Assembly (NCBI GenBank): GCA_947565915.1
Contig: CANOHY010000061.1
Location: forward strand, 1-8,137
Source of the DNA: an uncultured Eggerthellaceae bacterium
GTDB lineage: Bacteria; Actinomycetota; Coriobacteriia; Coriobacteriales; Eggerthellaceae
Direction: 5' to 3'
DNA length: 8,137 nt
Below the pieces are notes generated by a model, which was given only the letters and a program-made list of their open reading frames with translations, ran no database searches and was not told the origin of the DNA. The position numbers were made by a program, and so were the translations under genes. This document shows positions 1 to 6,968 of this stretch, one piece after another (the stretch's first letter is position 1; each line of letters opens with the position of its first letter).

Positions 1-23
1 TGTCGAACTCCTACTACTGGTAG
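1..23 (+). CDS. Possible 3' end of a rightward gene (partial, unidentified)
   Basis: In the third forward frame the window opens with codons for SNSYYW and then a TAG stop at 21-23. Only seven codons are visible, so no family can be assigned. The reading is plausible because the next gene is convergent and a strong hairpin lies between the two stops, the usual layout for two genes that share a terminator. An aromatic-rich end is common among exported wall-binding proteins, but that is only a suggestion. The stop could equally be chance. Confidence 0.25.
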
Positions 24-36
24 GGCCGGAAGGGCC

Positions 37-53
37 GGGCGCCCTCGGCGCTC
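37..53. terminator. Small GC-rich hairpin
   Basis: GGGCGCC (37-43) and GGCGCTC (47-53) can form a 7-bp stem with one G-T wobble and a 3-nt loop. It lies 14 bp after the possible rightward stop at 21-23. There is no T-tract. It could assist termination of that gene, or be an incidental GC-rich fold. Just before it, the near-identical 9-mers AGGGCCGGA (22-30) and AGGGCCGGG (31-39) lie in tandem. Confidence 0.2.
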
Positions 54-75
54 TAGGCTCCCCAGCATCGACGGA

Positions 76-103
76 AGGGCCGCCTCCCCACGGAGGCGGC
101 CCT
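76..103. terminator. Probable bidirectional terminator hairpin
   Basis: AGGGCCGCCTCC (76-87) and GGAGGCGGCCCT (92-103) form a perfect 12-bp stem around a CCAC loop. It begins 8 bp beyond the stop codon of the leftward membrane-protein gene (111-113), the expected place for the end of the glycan cluster. Neither side carries a proper T-tract: TTCCGT follows on the minus strand and ATTCGCTTC on the plus strand. The terminator role is therefore inferred from position and stem strength. Confidence 0.6.
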
Positions 104-110
104 ATTCGCT

Positions 111-1838
111 TCATGTGCGGATGGGTTCCTTCTTTCGGGGCTTCCATTGCATGAAGAAGGTGCATACCAGCAGAGGAGCCACATACGCCATGGCGATCAT
201 GTATCGGGCTTGGAACACCGGTCCGATGATGCATGCTGCAAGCGAGAGAAGCAGAGGGAGGTAGATTGGCAGATAAGGGGACTTCTCGCGCAGCATCAGG
301 TAGAGGCCCATCAAGGGCAGCCATAGGGCGTAGACGACCGCCTTCAGTGGCAGGTTGAGCACCGGTGCCTCCATAAGGGCTGCGTACAGCCCTTCCATGG
401 TGACGCGCATCTCCTCGAGCGACGCAGGATGCCATAGCGCGCCTGTGCCATCATGGTCCTTGTCGGCCAGGTAGAAGTCAGGAGCCACGTTGCCTGCAAG
501 GCACAGGTATCGGCTCGAGACGGCGAACGTCGCTTTGAGGTAGGTGAGGGGGTGGCGCGCTCCTTCGGAGCCCCATGCCCTGAAGTACGCTTTCAGCTCA
601 TCGCTCGTCGCGTTCCAGTTGAAGCCGTTTTTGATGGGGTCGCTGGTCAGCGGCTCGTACTCCTGGGCAAGCCGCTCATAGCCGAGCACCGCGTCGATGG
701 CGGCCTGCTCGCTCGGCGTCACCTCGTCCGGATGCTCTATGACATAGCGAGCTGTTTGCTGGAAGAGCGGCGCCAGCATCTCTTGCTTGCCGCCAGGCGC
801 AACGTCGGCTAGGGGGAATACCACTAGCGGCAACACCAGCTTCATCACCACGAGCATGGCTGCTACGCTCAAGGCCAGAGGCCTCCAATGGGCGCGGAAG
901 GCCAGGGCGAGCACGACTGCCGAAGGGGCGACGATGTAAAGGCCGGTCTTCTTGGCCAGGCACAGCAGCACGCAAAGCACGATGAACGCAGTGCAGAATC
1001 GCGGTGATGCCAAAGGGGCGCCGCGCTCGGTGCATATGGCGACGACCATAAGGAACCAAGGGATGAAGAGCCAGGCGAAGAAGGCGTCCTTGAGCATGGT
1101 GAAGGCGTAGACGGGAAAGAGGGGGACCAAGCAGACGAAGATCAGGCATCCAAAGCAGACCGGTATCGGGCATCCCTTTCGTCGCGCATAGGCGATGCAG
1201 GCGGATAGGGATGCGGCCATCCCGAAAGCCTGGATGAGCACGAAGGCGAACACCCCTGCGTTCCAGTTCCCGAACAAGAGGTCGCTCGCTCGTGCGAATG
1301 CCCCGAACACCAAAGTGTCGAAGATGGGGTGATGGTCGGTGAAGGCGTTGTCGATGAAGCTGCCGGTGGGGGCCCAGGGAATGAAGAGCAGGGGATGGCT
1401 CTCAGGGTACCATTGCCAGATTTGATAGAACGTATCCCAGTTCATGGAGGCGGGGTACATAGAGATGCCCCATGGCAGCCAGGCCAGGAAGATGATGGAG
1501 CCGAACAGAAGGACGCTCTTCCCCTTCCACTGCGGGACGAGGAGGGGGATGCGCTGCTGCGACGCCCCCTGCCTCCTCGGCTCGCATTCGGCACGCTTGC
1601 CTCGGAGATGCTCCACGAGATGGCCGATGGTCAGCATGGCGCAGCCGAAGAGCGCCGACGCGAGAACCGCTCGAGGAAGAAGGGCTGTCCATCCTTCGTC
1701 CATGAACCCATTGCCGGCGAACACGGCTTCTCCGTAGACCTGGAAGAAGCCGCAGGCAATCGAGAACATGACCAGCGCGGACCCGCATATGAGTTTATGG
1801 GCAGAGCGCGGCCCGCCCCGCTCCTTGAGTGCCTGCAT
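111..1838 (-). CDS. Polytopic membrane protein, DUF6020/GT-C glycosyltransferase-like
   Basis: This encodes a 575-residue protein with about a dozen hydrophobic segments, and it resembles the DUF6020 family of GT-C-like membrane proteins. After a short cytoplasmic start and two membrane segments (about 15-75), a charged linker (78-105) leads to a hydrophobic stretch and an extracellular-type loop. That loop carries NWDTFYQ (133-139) and TDHHP (167-171). An acidic residue and His-Pro in the first large loop are what lipid-linked-sugar GT-C enzymes use for catalysis. TMLKDA (247-252) and a soluble loop around 350-470 follow, then C-terminal membrane helices. The frame is open for 76 codons further upstream, but those overlap the acyltransferase gene. 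The ATG at 1838 is preferred because AAGGA stands 7 bp before it, right at the end of that gene. It probably transfers a sugar to the glycan at the outer membrane face; the substrate is unknown. Confidence 0.8.
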   Translation of the reverse strand: MQALKERGGPRSAHKLICGSALVMFSIACGFFQVYGEAVFAGNGFMDEGWTALLPRAVLASALFGCAMLTIGHLVEHLRGKRAECEPRRQGASQQRIPLLVPQWKGKSVLLFGSIIFLAWLPWGISMYPASMNWDTFYQIWQWYPESHPLLFIPWAPTGSFIDNAFTDHHPIFDTLVFGAFARASDLLFGNWNAGVFAFVLIQAFGMAASLSACIAYARRKGCPIPVCFGCLIFVCLVPLFPVYAFTMLKDAFFAWLFIPWFLMVVAICTERGAPLASPRFCTAFIVLCVLLCLAKKTGLYIVAPSAVVLALAFRAHWRPLALSVAAMLVVMKLVLPLVVFPLADVAPGGKQEMLAPLFQQTARYVIEHPDEVTPSEQAAIDAVLGYERLAQEYEPLTSDPIKNGFNWNATSDELKAYFRAWGSEGARHPLTYLKATFAVSSRYLCLAGNVAPDFYLADKDHDGTGALWHPASLEEMRVTMEGLYAALMEAPVLNLPLKAVVYALWLPLMGLYLMLREKSPYLPIYLPLLLSLAACIIGPVFQARYMIAMAYVAPLLVCTFFMQWKPRKKEPIRT

Positions 1839-1840
1839 GG

Positions 1841-2857
1841 TCAGATCCTTTTCATCAGGAGCGTCAGCAGGGCGGCATGGGCGACCCGAACGGCAGACGT
1901 GACGATTCCTTTCAAGGGCACGCCTTGCAGCCCTGGGAGGGAGCTCCACGGTATCAGCCAGTCGATTGCGTGGAAGCAGTAGATCATGAGCGAGTTGCGT
2001 CCCATGAACGCGAGGAACCGCTTCAGCAAGCGACTCCACCTGTCGATGAGGGTTGATATCCAACAAGCGAGCAGCGTCCCGCTAAAGGCGCCGAGTATCG
2101 AGAGGGGCGCGAGCCCATATTGCCTCATGGCGAACTCGAGGTAAGAGAGCGAGGACGCCGCAACGAACAGCGCAAGGGCAATTGCCAGCACATACCATCG
2201 GTTGCCCCAGCGCTCCATGAAATCGAATTTGCGAGCTAGGTGCCCAACCCACATGAAGCCGACGATTACCAAAGCTATGTCAAGGTCAAGGGGCAGGAAC
2301 AAATGCCGAAGGTTGCCAATTCCTATGCCGACGGCGCATAGCGCAGCAAGAACGAGCGCTTGGGCGGGCAAGGGGACGGCTTTCTTTTCGAACAGCGCGA
2401 GCAGCGCGCTCAGCAGTACCCTTCCCATGAATAGGCACACTAGGAACCAGGACATGCCTACGGCAGTCAAGCCCATGTCGTCATTGGGCGACCCGGAGGC
2501 GAAGAGGAAGATGGAGAGGTATTTCAGCAGCGTCTCAGCGGCCATGGGGTCAGGTTCTTTCAGGAAGCTCACCCCCTGCCACACCAGGAAGAGCAGCACG
2601 TAAGGGATGAGCAGGCGCTTGGCAGATTCCACCACCGTCGTCTTGAAGGGCTTTTGCTTGAACGTGTAGCCCGCCAGGATGAAGAACAACGGCATGTGGA
2701 ACATGAAGATAGGCGTGATGAGGGGCGAGAGCGGGCTGATGGTGTGCCCAGTCACCACCAAAATGATGGCAATGCCCTTTGCGATGTCCAGCCAGGCGAG
2801 CCGCTTGGGAGCGGCAAGGTCTGCGGTTGACGTTGGCTGGTTGCACACTCCGTTCAT
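1841..2857 (-). CDS. Acyltransferase 3 family integral-membrane O-acyltransferase
   Basis: This encodes a 338-residue polytopic membrane protein of the acyltransferase-3 family (OafA/NodX/WecH type). The family moves acetyl or another acyl group across the membrane onto a sugar. The N-terminal signature is clear: WLDIAKGIAIILVVTGH (22-38) ends in the conserved catalytic His38, and FHMPLFFILAGY (53-64) is the second family motif. About ten hydrophobic helices follow, and the length is normal for a stand-alone acyltransferase without an SGNH domain. A conserved late segment, FMGRNSLMIYCFH, lies near residue 290. The ATG at 2857 has GGAAG 8 nt upstream. The gene sits 258 bp after the pyruvyl transferase gene and 2 bp before the DUF6020 gene, so it probably acylates the same surface glycan. 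The acyl group and the sugar acceptor cannot be read from the sequence. Confidence 0.9.
   Translation of the reverse strand: MNGVCNQPTSTADLAAPKRLAWLDIAKGIAIILVVTGHTISPLSPLITPIFMFHMPLFFILAGYTFKQKPFKTTVVESAKRLLIPYVLLFLVWQGVSFLKEPDPMAAETLLKYLSIFLFASGSPNDDMGLTAVGMSWFLVCLFMGRVLLSALLALFEKKAVPLPAQALVLAALCAVGIGIGNLRHLFLPLDLDIALVIVGFMWVGHLARKFDFMERWGNRWYVLAIALALFVAASSLSYLEFAMRQYGLAPLSILGAFSGTLLACWISTLIDRWSRLLKRFLAFMGRNSLMIYCFHAIDWLIPWSSLPGLQGVPLKGIVTSAVRVAHAALLTLLMKRI
1846..1850 (-). promoter_or_regulatory. Ribosome binding site that decides the start of the DUF6020 gene
   Basis: On the minus strand AAGGA lies 7 nt before the ATG at 1838, inside the last codons of the acyltransferase gene. The acyltransferase stop (TGA at 1843-1841) and this start are only 2 bp apart. 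Ribosomes finishing the first gene can reinitiate on the second, which points to translational coupling and rejects the longer upstream reading frame. Confidence 0.7.
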
Positions 2858-3115
2858 AAGCGCTGCTTCCGTTCGGGGTACGATAAGTCATCGGATGCAA
2901 TCGGCTTACATCGACGTTGACGACCATCATAGACCAAGCTGATGCCAGATATCGCACAGAGCCTTAGGGCGCAAGGCGATGCATGGTCAGGGAGTCGTTA
3001 GGCTTGGCTTCAAAACTGGCGCATACTAGTGCTTTCGTTTCGACCGGGGCTGGCAATGGCTTTCCCTCGGACATGGCATGGGGCGGAGGATGGCCTTTCC
3101 GTGGGTCGCACTCTA
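2858..3115. other. 258-bp gap inside the glycan cluster
   Basis: No gene, convincing hairpin or clear promoter is visible here. On the minus strand the pyruvyl transferase stop is a tandem TGA-TAG (3118-3113). A weak promoter-like pair for the acyltransferase gene, TTGCGC then TATCTG 17 nt later, can be picked out at about 2978-2949, but its -10 matches the consensus poorly and I do not call it. The space is long enough for an internal promoter or for a lost small gene. Short open frames across it have no recognisable content. Confidence 0.4.
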
Positions 3116-5434
3116 TCACCGTTCCGAGGGCGTTCGTAGCTCGAACTCATTGTGGGAATCTGCCTCGTGAGCCCGTGAGCTAAGATGCCTTTTTCGTACG
3201 GCTTCTCTGATCGTTGCCAAGGGGGTTAGAAGGGCGTGCCCTATGCGGAAGCTGCGCGAGGAGCGGAGCTCCTCGGCCTCTGCCTGAAAGCTGCGCAGTT
3301 GCTCCTCCAGCTTTGCCGTCCGCATCGCCATCTGCTCGATGCTCTGCTCGGCCCTCTCGGCTCGCTGGCGGTCGTGGGAGATGGTGCGTGGGTAGAAGAC
3401 GATGCGCTCGTCTTGCTTGCTCGGGGCGTGCTCGATAACGTCGAATAACTCGTCGAAGGCTGACCCTACTAAAGACCTTTTGCTCTCAAGCGCTGCCCGG
3501 CATGGCTCGTCGAGGCCGCCCTCCTCCAGGGCCTGCCGCAATCGCTTCGCCATGGTGGTTGCGTCCTCTTGCAAAGAAAGCAGGAAGTCGCTTCTCCCGA
3601 TTTGCAGGAAGTGGGATTCGACCTTGTCGTTGTAGTTGAGGCCGACGGCGGTCTTCCCAAGGACATGATGCAAGATGGAGCAATGCAATCGCATAGCTAG
3701 TGCTCCCTGCGACCCCTTAATGGCCGCGAGCAGCTGCTCCTCGCTTGGCCTTTCCTGTGGGACAATGGCTTGGTCGCCATAGCGCATGTGCCTGGCCACC
3801 GCCTCGTGGATGAGCGTATCCGCCTGATCAAAAGGGAGGAAGAGGGCAAAGCGACCGCTCCTCTCCACGATGTCGTCGATGGCAGCGGCAACAGTCGCTT
3901 CGAACGACGGTGGGTTCAAATGCCAGTGCCGCAAGGACACGATGAAGTATCCGGCCTCTTGGGCCGCTGTGGGCACGATGACGTCAGGGCGTGATGGGCT
4001 GCGGGCGTCGATGTAGCTTCTGGCGTCGAAGGCCAGGTCGGCTCGCAGGGCCACCTGTTCGGCAGGCACCCCGGCATCCAGCAGCCATTGGCAGCTCTCC
4101 TTGTCCCTCATAAGGAAGCGCGTCCCAGCTAGGCCTGTCAGGAAAGCAGCCCTTTGGGTGGCGGGATTACGGACCGGTCCTGCCCCAGCTCCGAGGTAGA
4201 TTGCGGGAACGCCATAGCTGCGCGCGAGCAGGGCCAGCGCCGCCTGCCCTGTTGGTTCTATCCAGGGATCGAGACAGAACTCCAGCTCGCCCGCGGTTTG
4301 CGCCAGCGGGTCGTCGAAGATGAGGCCCCCACAGCAGGCAAGGGCAATCGAGCGGCGAAGGACGCTGCTTATCGGCCCTTTCTGATCCGGGGAGAACGCC
4401 TCGTAGCCCCAGGTGCGACGAATGCGTTGCGGATCGGCGCCTATGATGGCGACCTGCCCGTTGGGAAGTCGATCCAAGATGCGTTGGGCCGCCATGCCCA
4501 TGAGAAGGTCGTCGCCGTAGTTCTGCGCTCCGAACCATCCGAAGAGCGTTACCTGCTGAGCTGGCGTGCCGCAAGCAAGCACTGGCGGCTTGCCTGCTTC
4601 TCTTTGCGCCTCGTCGAGCTCGTTTAAGAACCCTGCGGCCGCCTTGTCGAGAGTGGGCCTGCCACGGAGCGATGCTTGCTGCTCCTGCCAGGCCTTCTCC
4701 CAGGTCGCATCGCCTCCTTCGAGCTGCTCCACGAGGGAGCGAAGCCCTCCTGGGGTCCATGAGGGAACGGCATTGCGCAAGGTATCGTCGGTAGCCTGTA
4801 GGGCTCCCTCTTCCGCGAGCACCAGGGCCCCCTCTGCCATTGCTCGGCTTAGCTCCCAGGTTCCAGGGGCGTCGTCTCCTCCGAAGAAGAGGGCGTAGCG
4901 GCAGTAGCGTCGGCGGAACGCCTCGGACGCCTCGGAGCTGCCCTCGTGGACTGGGTACTCCCATGAGTCGTGGGCCAATACTGGGCGTAGGCCGTGCAGG
5001 CTGCCCTCCGTCCTGTCTAACTCAAGGCTCGCCAGCTCCTTCATGCGCGCCCTGGTGCGCGTCTGCTCGATGAGGACGCCGTCGCGGGGCTTGTCAGGGT
5101 CCGACCCAATCGCCTCCTGGTATCTCCGGTCAGGGGCGGCATCGCGCAGAGCCGCTGTCCCTGGCGTCAGCTGGCTGCTCTCGGGGAACGCGCACGCTTG
5201 GCAGCGCTCGAATGCTGCCAGGGTGTCGAGGCACCGCTCCTTGTCATCGGAGCGGCGGTTGCTGCCCCATAGGATTAGCGTGGGACGGAACGCCTCGATG
5301 GCGGCGGCGAGCTCTTCTGGCTCGGCTGGGCAGCGCCGAACGGCGTGGCCCATGCTCTCCAGCGTTTCCGCCAGGCGCCAATCGCGCTCCGAGGGGTCCT
5401 CGAAGGTTCCAATGTAGATGATTCGTGCGAACAT
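3116..5434 (-). CDS. Polysaccharide pyruvyl transferase fused to a glycosyltransferase-like N-terminus
   Basis: This encodes a 772-residue protein in three parts. Residues 1-275 look like a degenerate GT-B glycosyltransferase of CgeB or exostosin type. They begin with the beta-strand RIIYIGTF and end with a GTWELSRAMAEGALVL segment (191-206), which fits the nucleotide-sugar half-domain with Glu194. The domain is short, and part of a normal GT-B enzyme appears to be missing. Residues about 295-612 are a polysaccharide pyruvyl transferase domain (CsaB/WcaK family, PF04230). It shows GWFGAQNYGDDLL (299-311), LGAGAGPVRN (414-423), MRDKES (442-447), MRLHCSILHHVLGK (581-594) and LNYNDKV (599-605). 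Such enzymes add a ketal pyruvate from phosphoenolpyruvate to wall glycan. Residues 685-725 form a coiled coil, followed by the SSRSFRIG tail (725-732). The start at 5434 has AAGGAG 6 nt upstream and follows the GT2 gene by 17 bp. Confidence 0.85.
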   Translation of the reverse strand: MFARIIYIGTFEDPSERDWRLAETLESMGHAVRRCPAEPEELAAAIEAFRPTLILWGSNRRSDDKERCLDTLAAFERCQACAFPESSQLTPGTAALRDAAPDRRYQEAIGSDPDKPRDGVLIEQTRTRARMKELASLELDRTEGSLHGLRPVLAHDSWEYPVHEGSSEASEAFRRRYCRYALFFGGDDAPGTWELSRAMAEGALVLAEEGALQATDDTLRNAVPSWTPGGLRSLVEQLEGGDATWEKAWQEQQASLRGRPTLDKAAAGFLNELDEAQREAGKPPVLACGTPAQQVTLFGWFGAQNYGDDLLMGMAAQRILDRLPNGQVAIIGADPQRIRRTWGYEAFSPDQKGPISSVLRRSIALACCGGLIFDDPLAQTAGELEFCLDPWIEPTGQAALALLARSYGVPAIYLGAGAGPVRNPATQRAAFLTGLAGTRFLMRDKESCQWLLDAGVPAEQVALRADLAFDARSYIDARSPSRPDVIVPTAAQEAGYFIVSLRHWHLNPPSFEATVAAAIDDIVERSGRFALFLPFDQADTLIHEAVARHMRYGDQAIVPQERPSEEQLLAAIKGSQGALAMRLHCSILHHVLGKTAVGLNYNDKVESHFLQIGRSDFLLSLQEDATTMAKRLRQALEEGGLDEPCRAALESKRSLVGSAFDELFDVIEHAPSKQDERIVFYPRTISHDRQRAERAEQSIEQMAMRTAKLEEQLRSFQAEAEELRSSRSFRIGHALLTPLATIREAVRKRHLSSRAHEADSHNEFELRTPSER

Positions 5435-5440
5435 GCCATG

Positions 5441-5446
5441 CTCCTT
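5441..5446 (-). promoter_or_regulatory. Ribosome binding site of the pyruvyl transferase gene
   Basis: On the minus strand AAGGAG stands 6 nt before the ATG at 5434. A second ATG at 5439 lies only 1 nt from this site and is out of frame, so it is not used for the long protein. The site sits entirely in the 17-bp spacer after the GT2 stop codon, which fits one shared transcript. Confidence 0.7.
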
Positions 5447-5451
5447 CGGTC

Positions 5452-6633
5452 CTATGGCGCACCTCGATGGCGCTTCAGCAGGGCGCGCGCTCGCGAAAAG
5501 GGTGCAGTGAGTGTGCGCCCAATCCTGAACGCGTGGGAGGATGCCAGGTGGTCCCGCTCACGCTGCGCTTCGTCCAGAAGGCAGCTTGCCTTTCGGGCAT
5601 GGGCTTCCGCTTGTGCCAGCTTGGCGCGGAGCTGCTCCTCGGTTGCTCGGCGCCTAGCGTAGAGGCCCCATAGGTAGTCCTCGGGGCTGGTGCTCAGCGT
5701 TGCCTGGAAGAAAGGTTGGTACCGGCCGCTCACCAAGGTGGCATGAGCCACCACGTATTTCTTCCACCGCGCTTCGTACTCACCGTAAAGCGCGTTGAAC
5801 TCTTCGTCGGTTGCAGCGCTCTCGAGCGCGTAGCGGAACACGTCGAGCACCAGGTTGACGAGATGGCGCTCGTTTGCGCCTCCGGCAAGCCCACTGGCCC
5901 GTGCCGAGTTCGCTATAACCTCAAGGGCGTGACAGCCATCGAGGCCGCGTTCGCAACGAGTGAGGGTGGCGCCCCCATCTCGTCGGTAGCGATACAGCCT
6001 TTCGTCCAGCAGCCCGATGCGCTCAGCGCGGAAGAGGCATTCGTATATGAAGGCCAAGTCCTCGGAGGTGCGCAGCTCCTTGCGGAAGCGGACCCCTTTC
6101 TCGCTGATGAAGCGGCGATTGAATGCTATGCGCCAGACGTTAGGGGTGACTAGCTCCGTGGACGTCCCTTCCATATCCTGAAGGGAGAAGGCCCGATTCT
6201 GCAGGGCCGCCTCCTCGCACATCTCCCGTGGCACGTTGGCTCCAGACTCCGCATAGAGCTCGCTGAATCCATAGACTGTCATCTCGGCGTCCAGCTCTTT
6301 CGCCCGGCTGACCGCTCGGGCGAGCAGCGTGGGCTGCGCTATGTCGTCAGCATCGGCGAACAGCAGGTAATCGCCTTGGGCGGCTGTGATGCCCACGTTG
6401 CGCGCTGCACTGACGCCTAGGCATGGCTGCGAGATGATGCGCAGGTTTCTCATGACGCTGGCAAAGCGCTCCAGAGTCTGGGCGGACCCGTCGGTCGACC
6501 CATCGTCGATGCAGATCACCTCGAAGGTAGGGAGAGGGGCACCAGGAGCTTGTCGCTGGGCGGCCAAGGATTGCAAGCACTCCTCTAGGTAGGGCTCGCT
6601 GTTGTGGACGGGCACGATGACGCTGGCATCCAT
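5452..6633 (-). CDS. Family 2 glycosyltransferase with C-terminal coiled coil
   Basis: This encodes a 393-residue GT-A-fold glycosyltransferase of family 2 that would add a sugar from a nucleotide donor on the cytoplasmic side. The N-terminal strand VIVPVHN (5-11), the IDDGSTDGS loop (42-50) and the GVSAARNVG segment (73-81) are typical. FADADD (92-97) contains the metal-binding DXD, and SEDLAF (190-195) supplies the likely catalytic acid. The catalytic part ends near residue 225, and an all-alpha region follows. Residues about 328-365 form a coiled coil, then SSHAFRIG (365-372) and a basic end. The frame extends 11 codons upstream to a TTG at 6666, but the ATG at 6633 is preferred because GGAGAG precedes it closely and the GT2 fold begins at once. 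This is the first gene of the leftward cluster. The donor and acceptor are unknown. Confidence 0.9.
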   Translation of the reverse strand: MDASVIVPVHNSEPYLEECLQSLAAQRQAPGAPLPTFEVICIDDGSTDGSAQTLERFASVMRNLRIISQPCLGVSAARNVGITAAQGDYLLFADADDIAQPTLLARAVSRAKELDAEMTVYGFSELYAESGANVPREMCEEAALQNRAFSLQDMEGTSTELVTPNVWRIAFNRRFISEKGVRFRKELRTSEDLAFIYECLFRAERIGLLDERLYRYRRDGGATLTRCERGLDGCHALEVIANSARASGLAGGANERHLVNLVLDVFRYALESAATDEEFNALYGEYEARWKKYVVAHATLVSGRYQPFFQATLSTSPEDYLWGLYARRRATEEQLRAKLAQAEAHARKASCLLDEAQRERDHLASSHAFRIGRTLTAPFSRARALLKRHRGAP

Positions 6634-6636
6634 GGA

Positions 6637-6642
6637 CTCTCC
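6637..6642 (-). promoter_or_regulatory. Ribosome binding site that decides the start of the GT2 gene
   Basis: On the minus strand GGAGAG ends 3 nt before the ATG at 6633, and its GGAG core is 5 nt away. No comparable purine stretch precedes the alternative TTG at 6666. I see no convincing sigma-70 promoter for the leftward cluster in the 330 bp upstream, although one must lie there or further on. Confidence 0.6.
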
Positions 6643-6840
6643 GGGGCGAACGTGGTGGACGGACAAAAGATTAGCTTACATGAAAGCTCTCCATAAGCGC
6701 TATTGCGCAGTTTCATCGAAATCACCGGGATTCAGCTTGCGCCCCAAAGGCAAAGCGGTGCGAGGCAGTGAGGTCCTGAAGCCCGCACGGCGTTGTGGCG
6801 ATGCGCTCGCTGCCGTCCAGGCGCTCTGTCGTGCTTGCGG

Positions 6841-6869
6841 TTGCCAGCGCGCTCGCACTTCAATAGAAG
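6841..6869 (+). promoter_or_regulatory. Candidate sigma-70 promoter for the ATPase relic
   Basis: TTGCCA (6841-6846, five of six matches to the -35 consensus) is followed after 17 nt by TAGAAG (6864-6869, four of six matches to the -10 consensus). It stands about 100 bp before the relic's ATG at 6969. Such a pair can occur by chance, so this is a weak call. Confidence 0.25.
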
Positions 6870-6954
6870 CTGGCCCCTGTTGGCTCTGATGCATCTCTGC
6901 GGGGAAGGCCGTGGCAGAAAGCGTTCATCAAAGGTGGCGAAACCGCAATTGATG

Positions 6955-6961
6955 AAAGGAG
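6955..6961 (+). promoter_or_regulatory. Preserved ribosome binding site of the ATPase relic
   Basis: AAAGGAG at 6955-6961 lies 7 nt before the ATG at 6969 that begins the MLLGFTVG piece. This strong site survives although the gene behind it is broken. It supports reading the region as a once-functional gene and fixes its original start. Confidence 0.6.
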
Positions 6962-6968
6962 CGCCTCA

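Larger units (their letters stand above)
6634..6968. other. Gene-free stretch between the glycan cluster and the ATPase relic
   Basis: No intact gene is recognisable here. It must hold the promoter of the leftward cluster and may hold that of the rightward relic. Short frames cross it without family resemblance. One of them, starting at 6801, reads like a 21-residue signal peptide (basic start, then VVLAVASALAL) and stops at once, which is probably chance. Confidence 0.4.

Noticed and set aside
1839..2066. 76-codon N-terminal extension of the DUF6020 gene
   Set aside because: It lies wholly within the acyltransferase coding sequence, has no membrane-protein character, and a well-placed AAGGA precedes the internal ATG at 1838.
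4154..4964. Long frames on both strands within the pyruvyl transferase gene
   Set aside because: These are GC-rich shadow frames of the 772-residue gene, with no recognisable motifs.
6634..6666. TTG start that would add 11 residues to the GT2 protein
   Set aside because: It has no ribosome site and the extra residues precede the conserved first strand of the fold; the ATG at 6633 has GGAGAG nearby.
6801..6866. Short frame resembling a signal peptide
   Set aside because: It ends after 21 codons, has no good ribosome site and no continuation in another frame that I can recognise.
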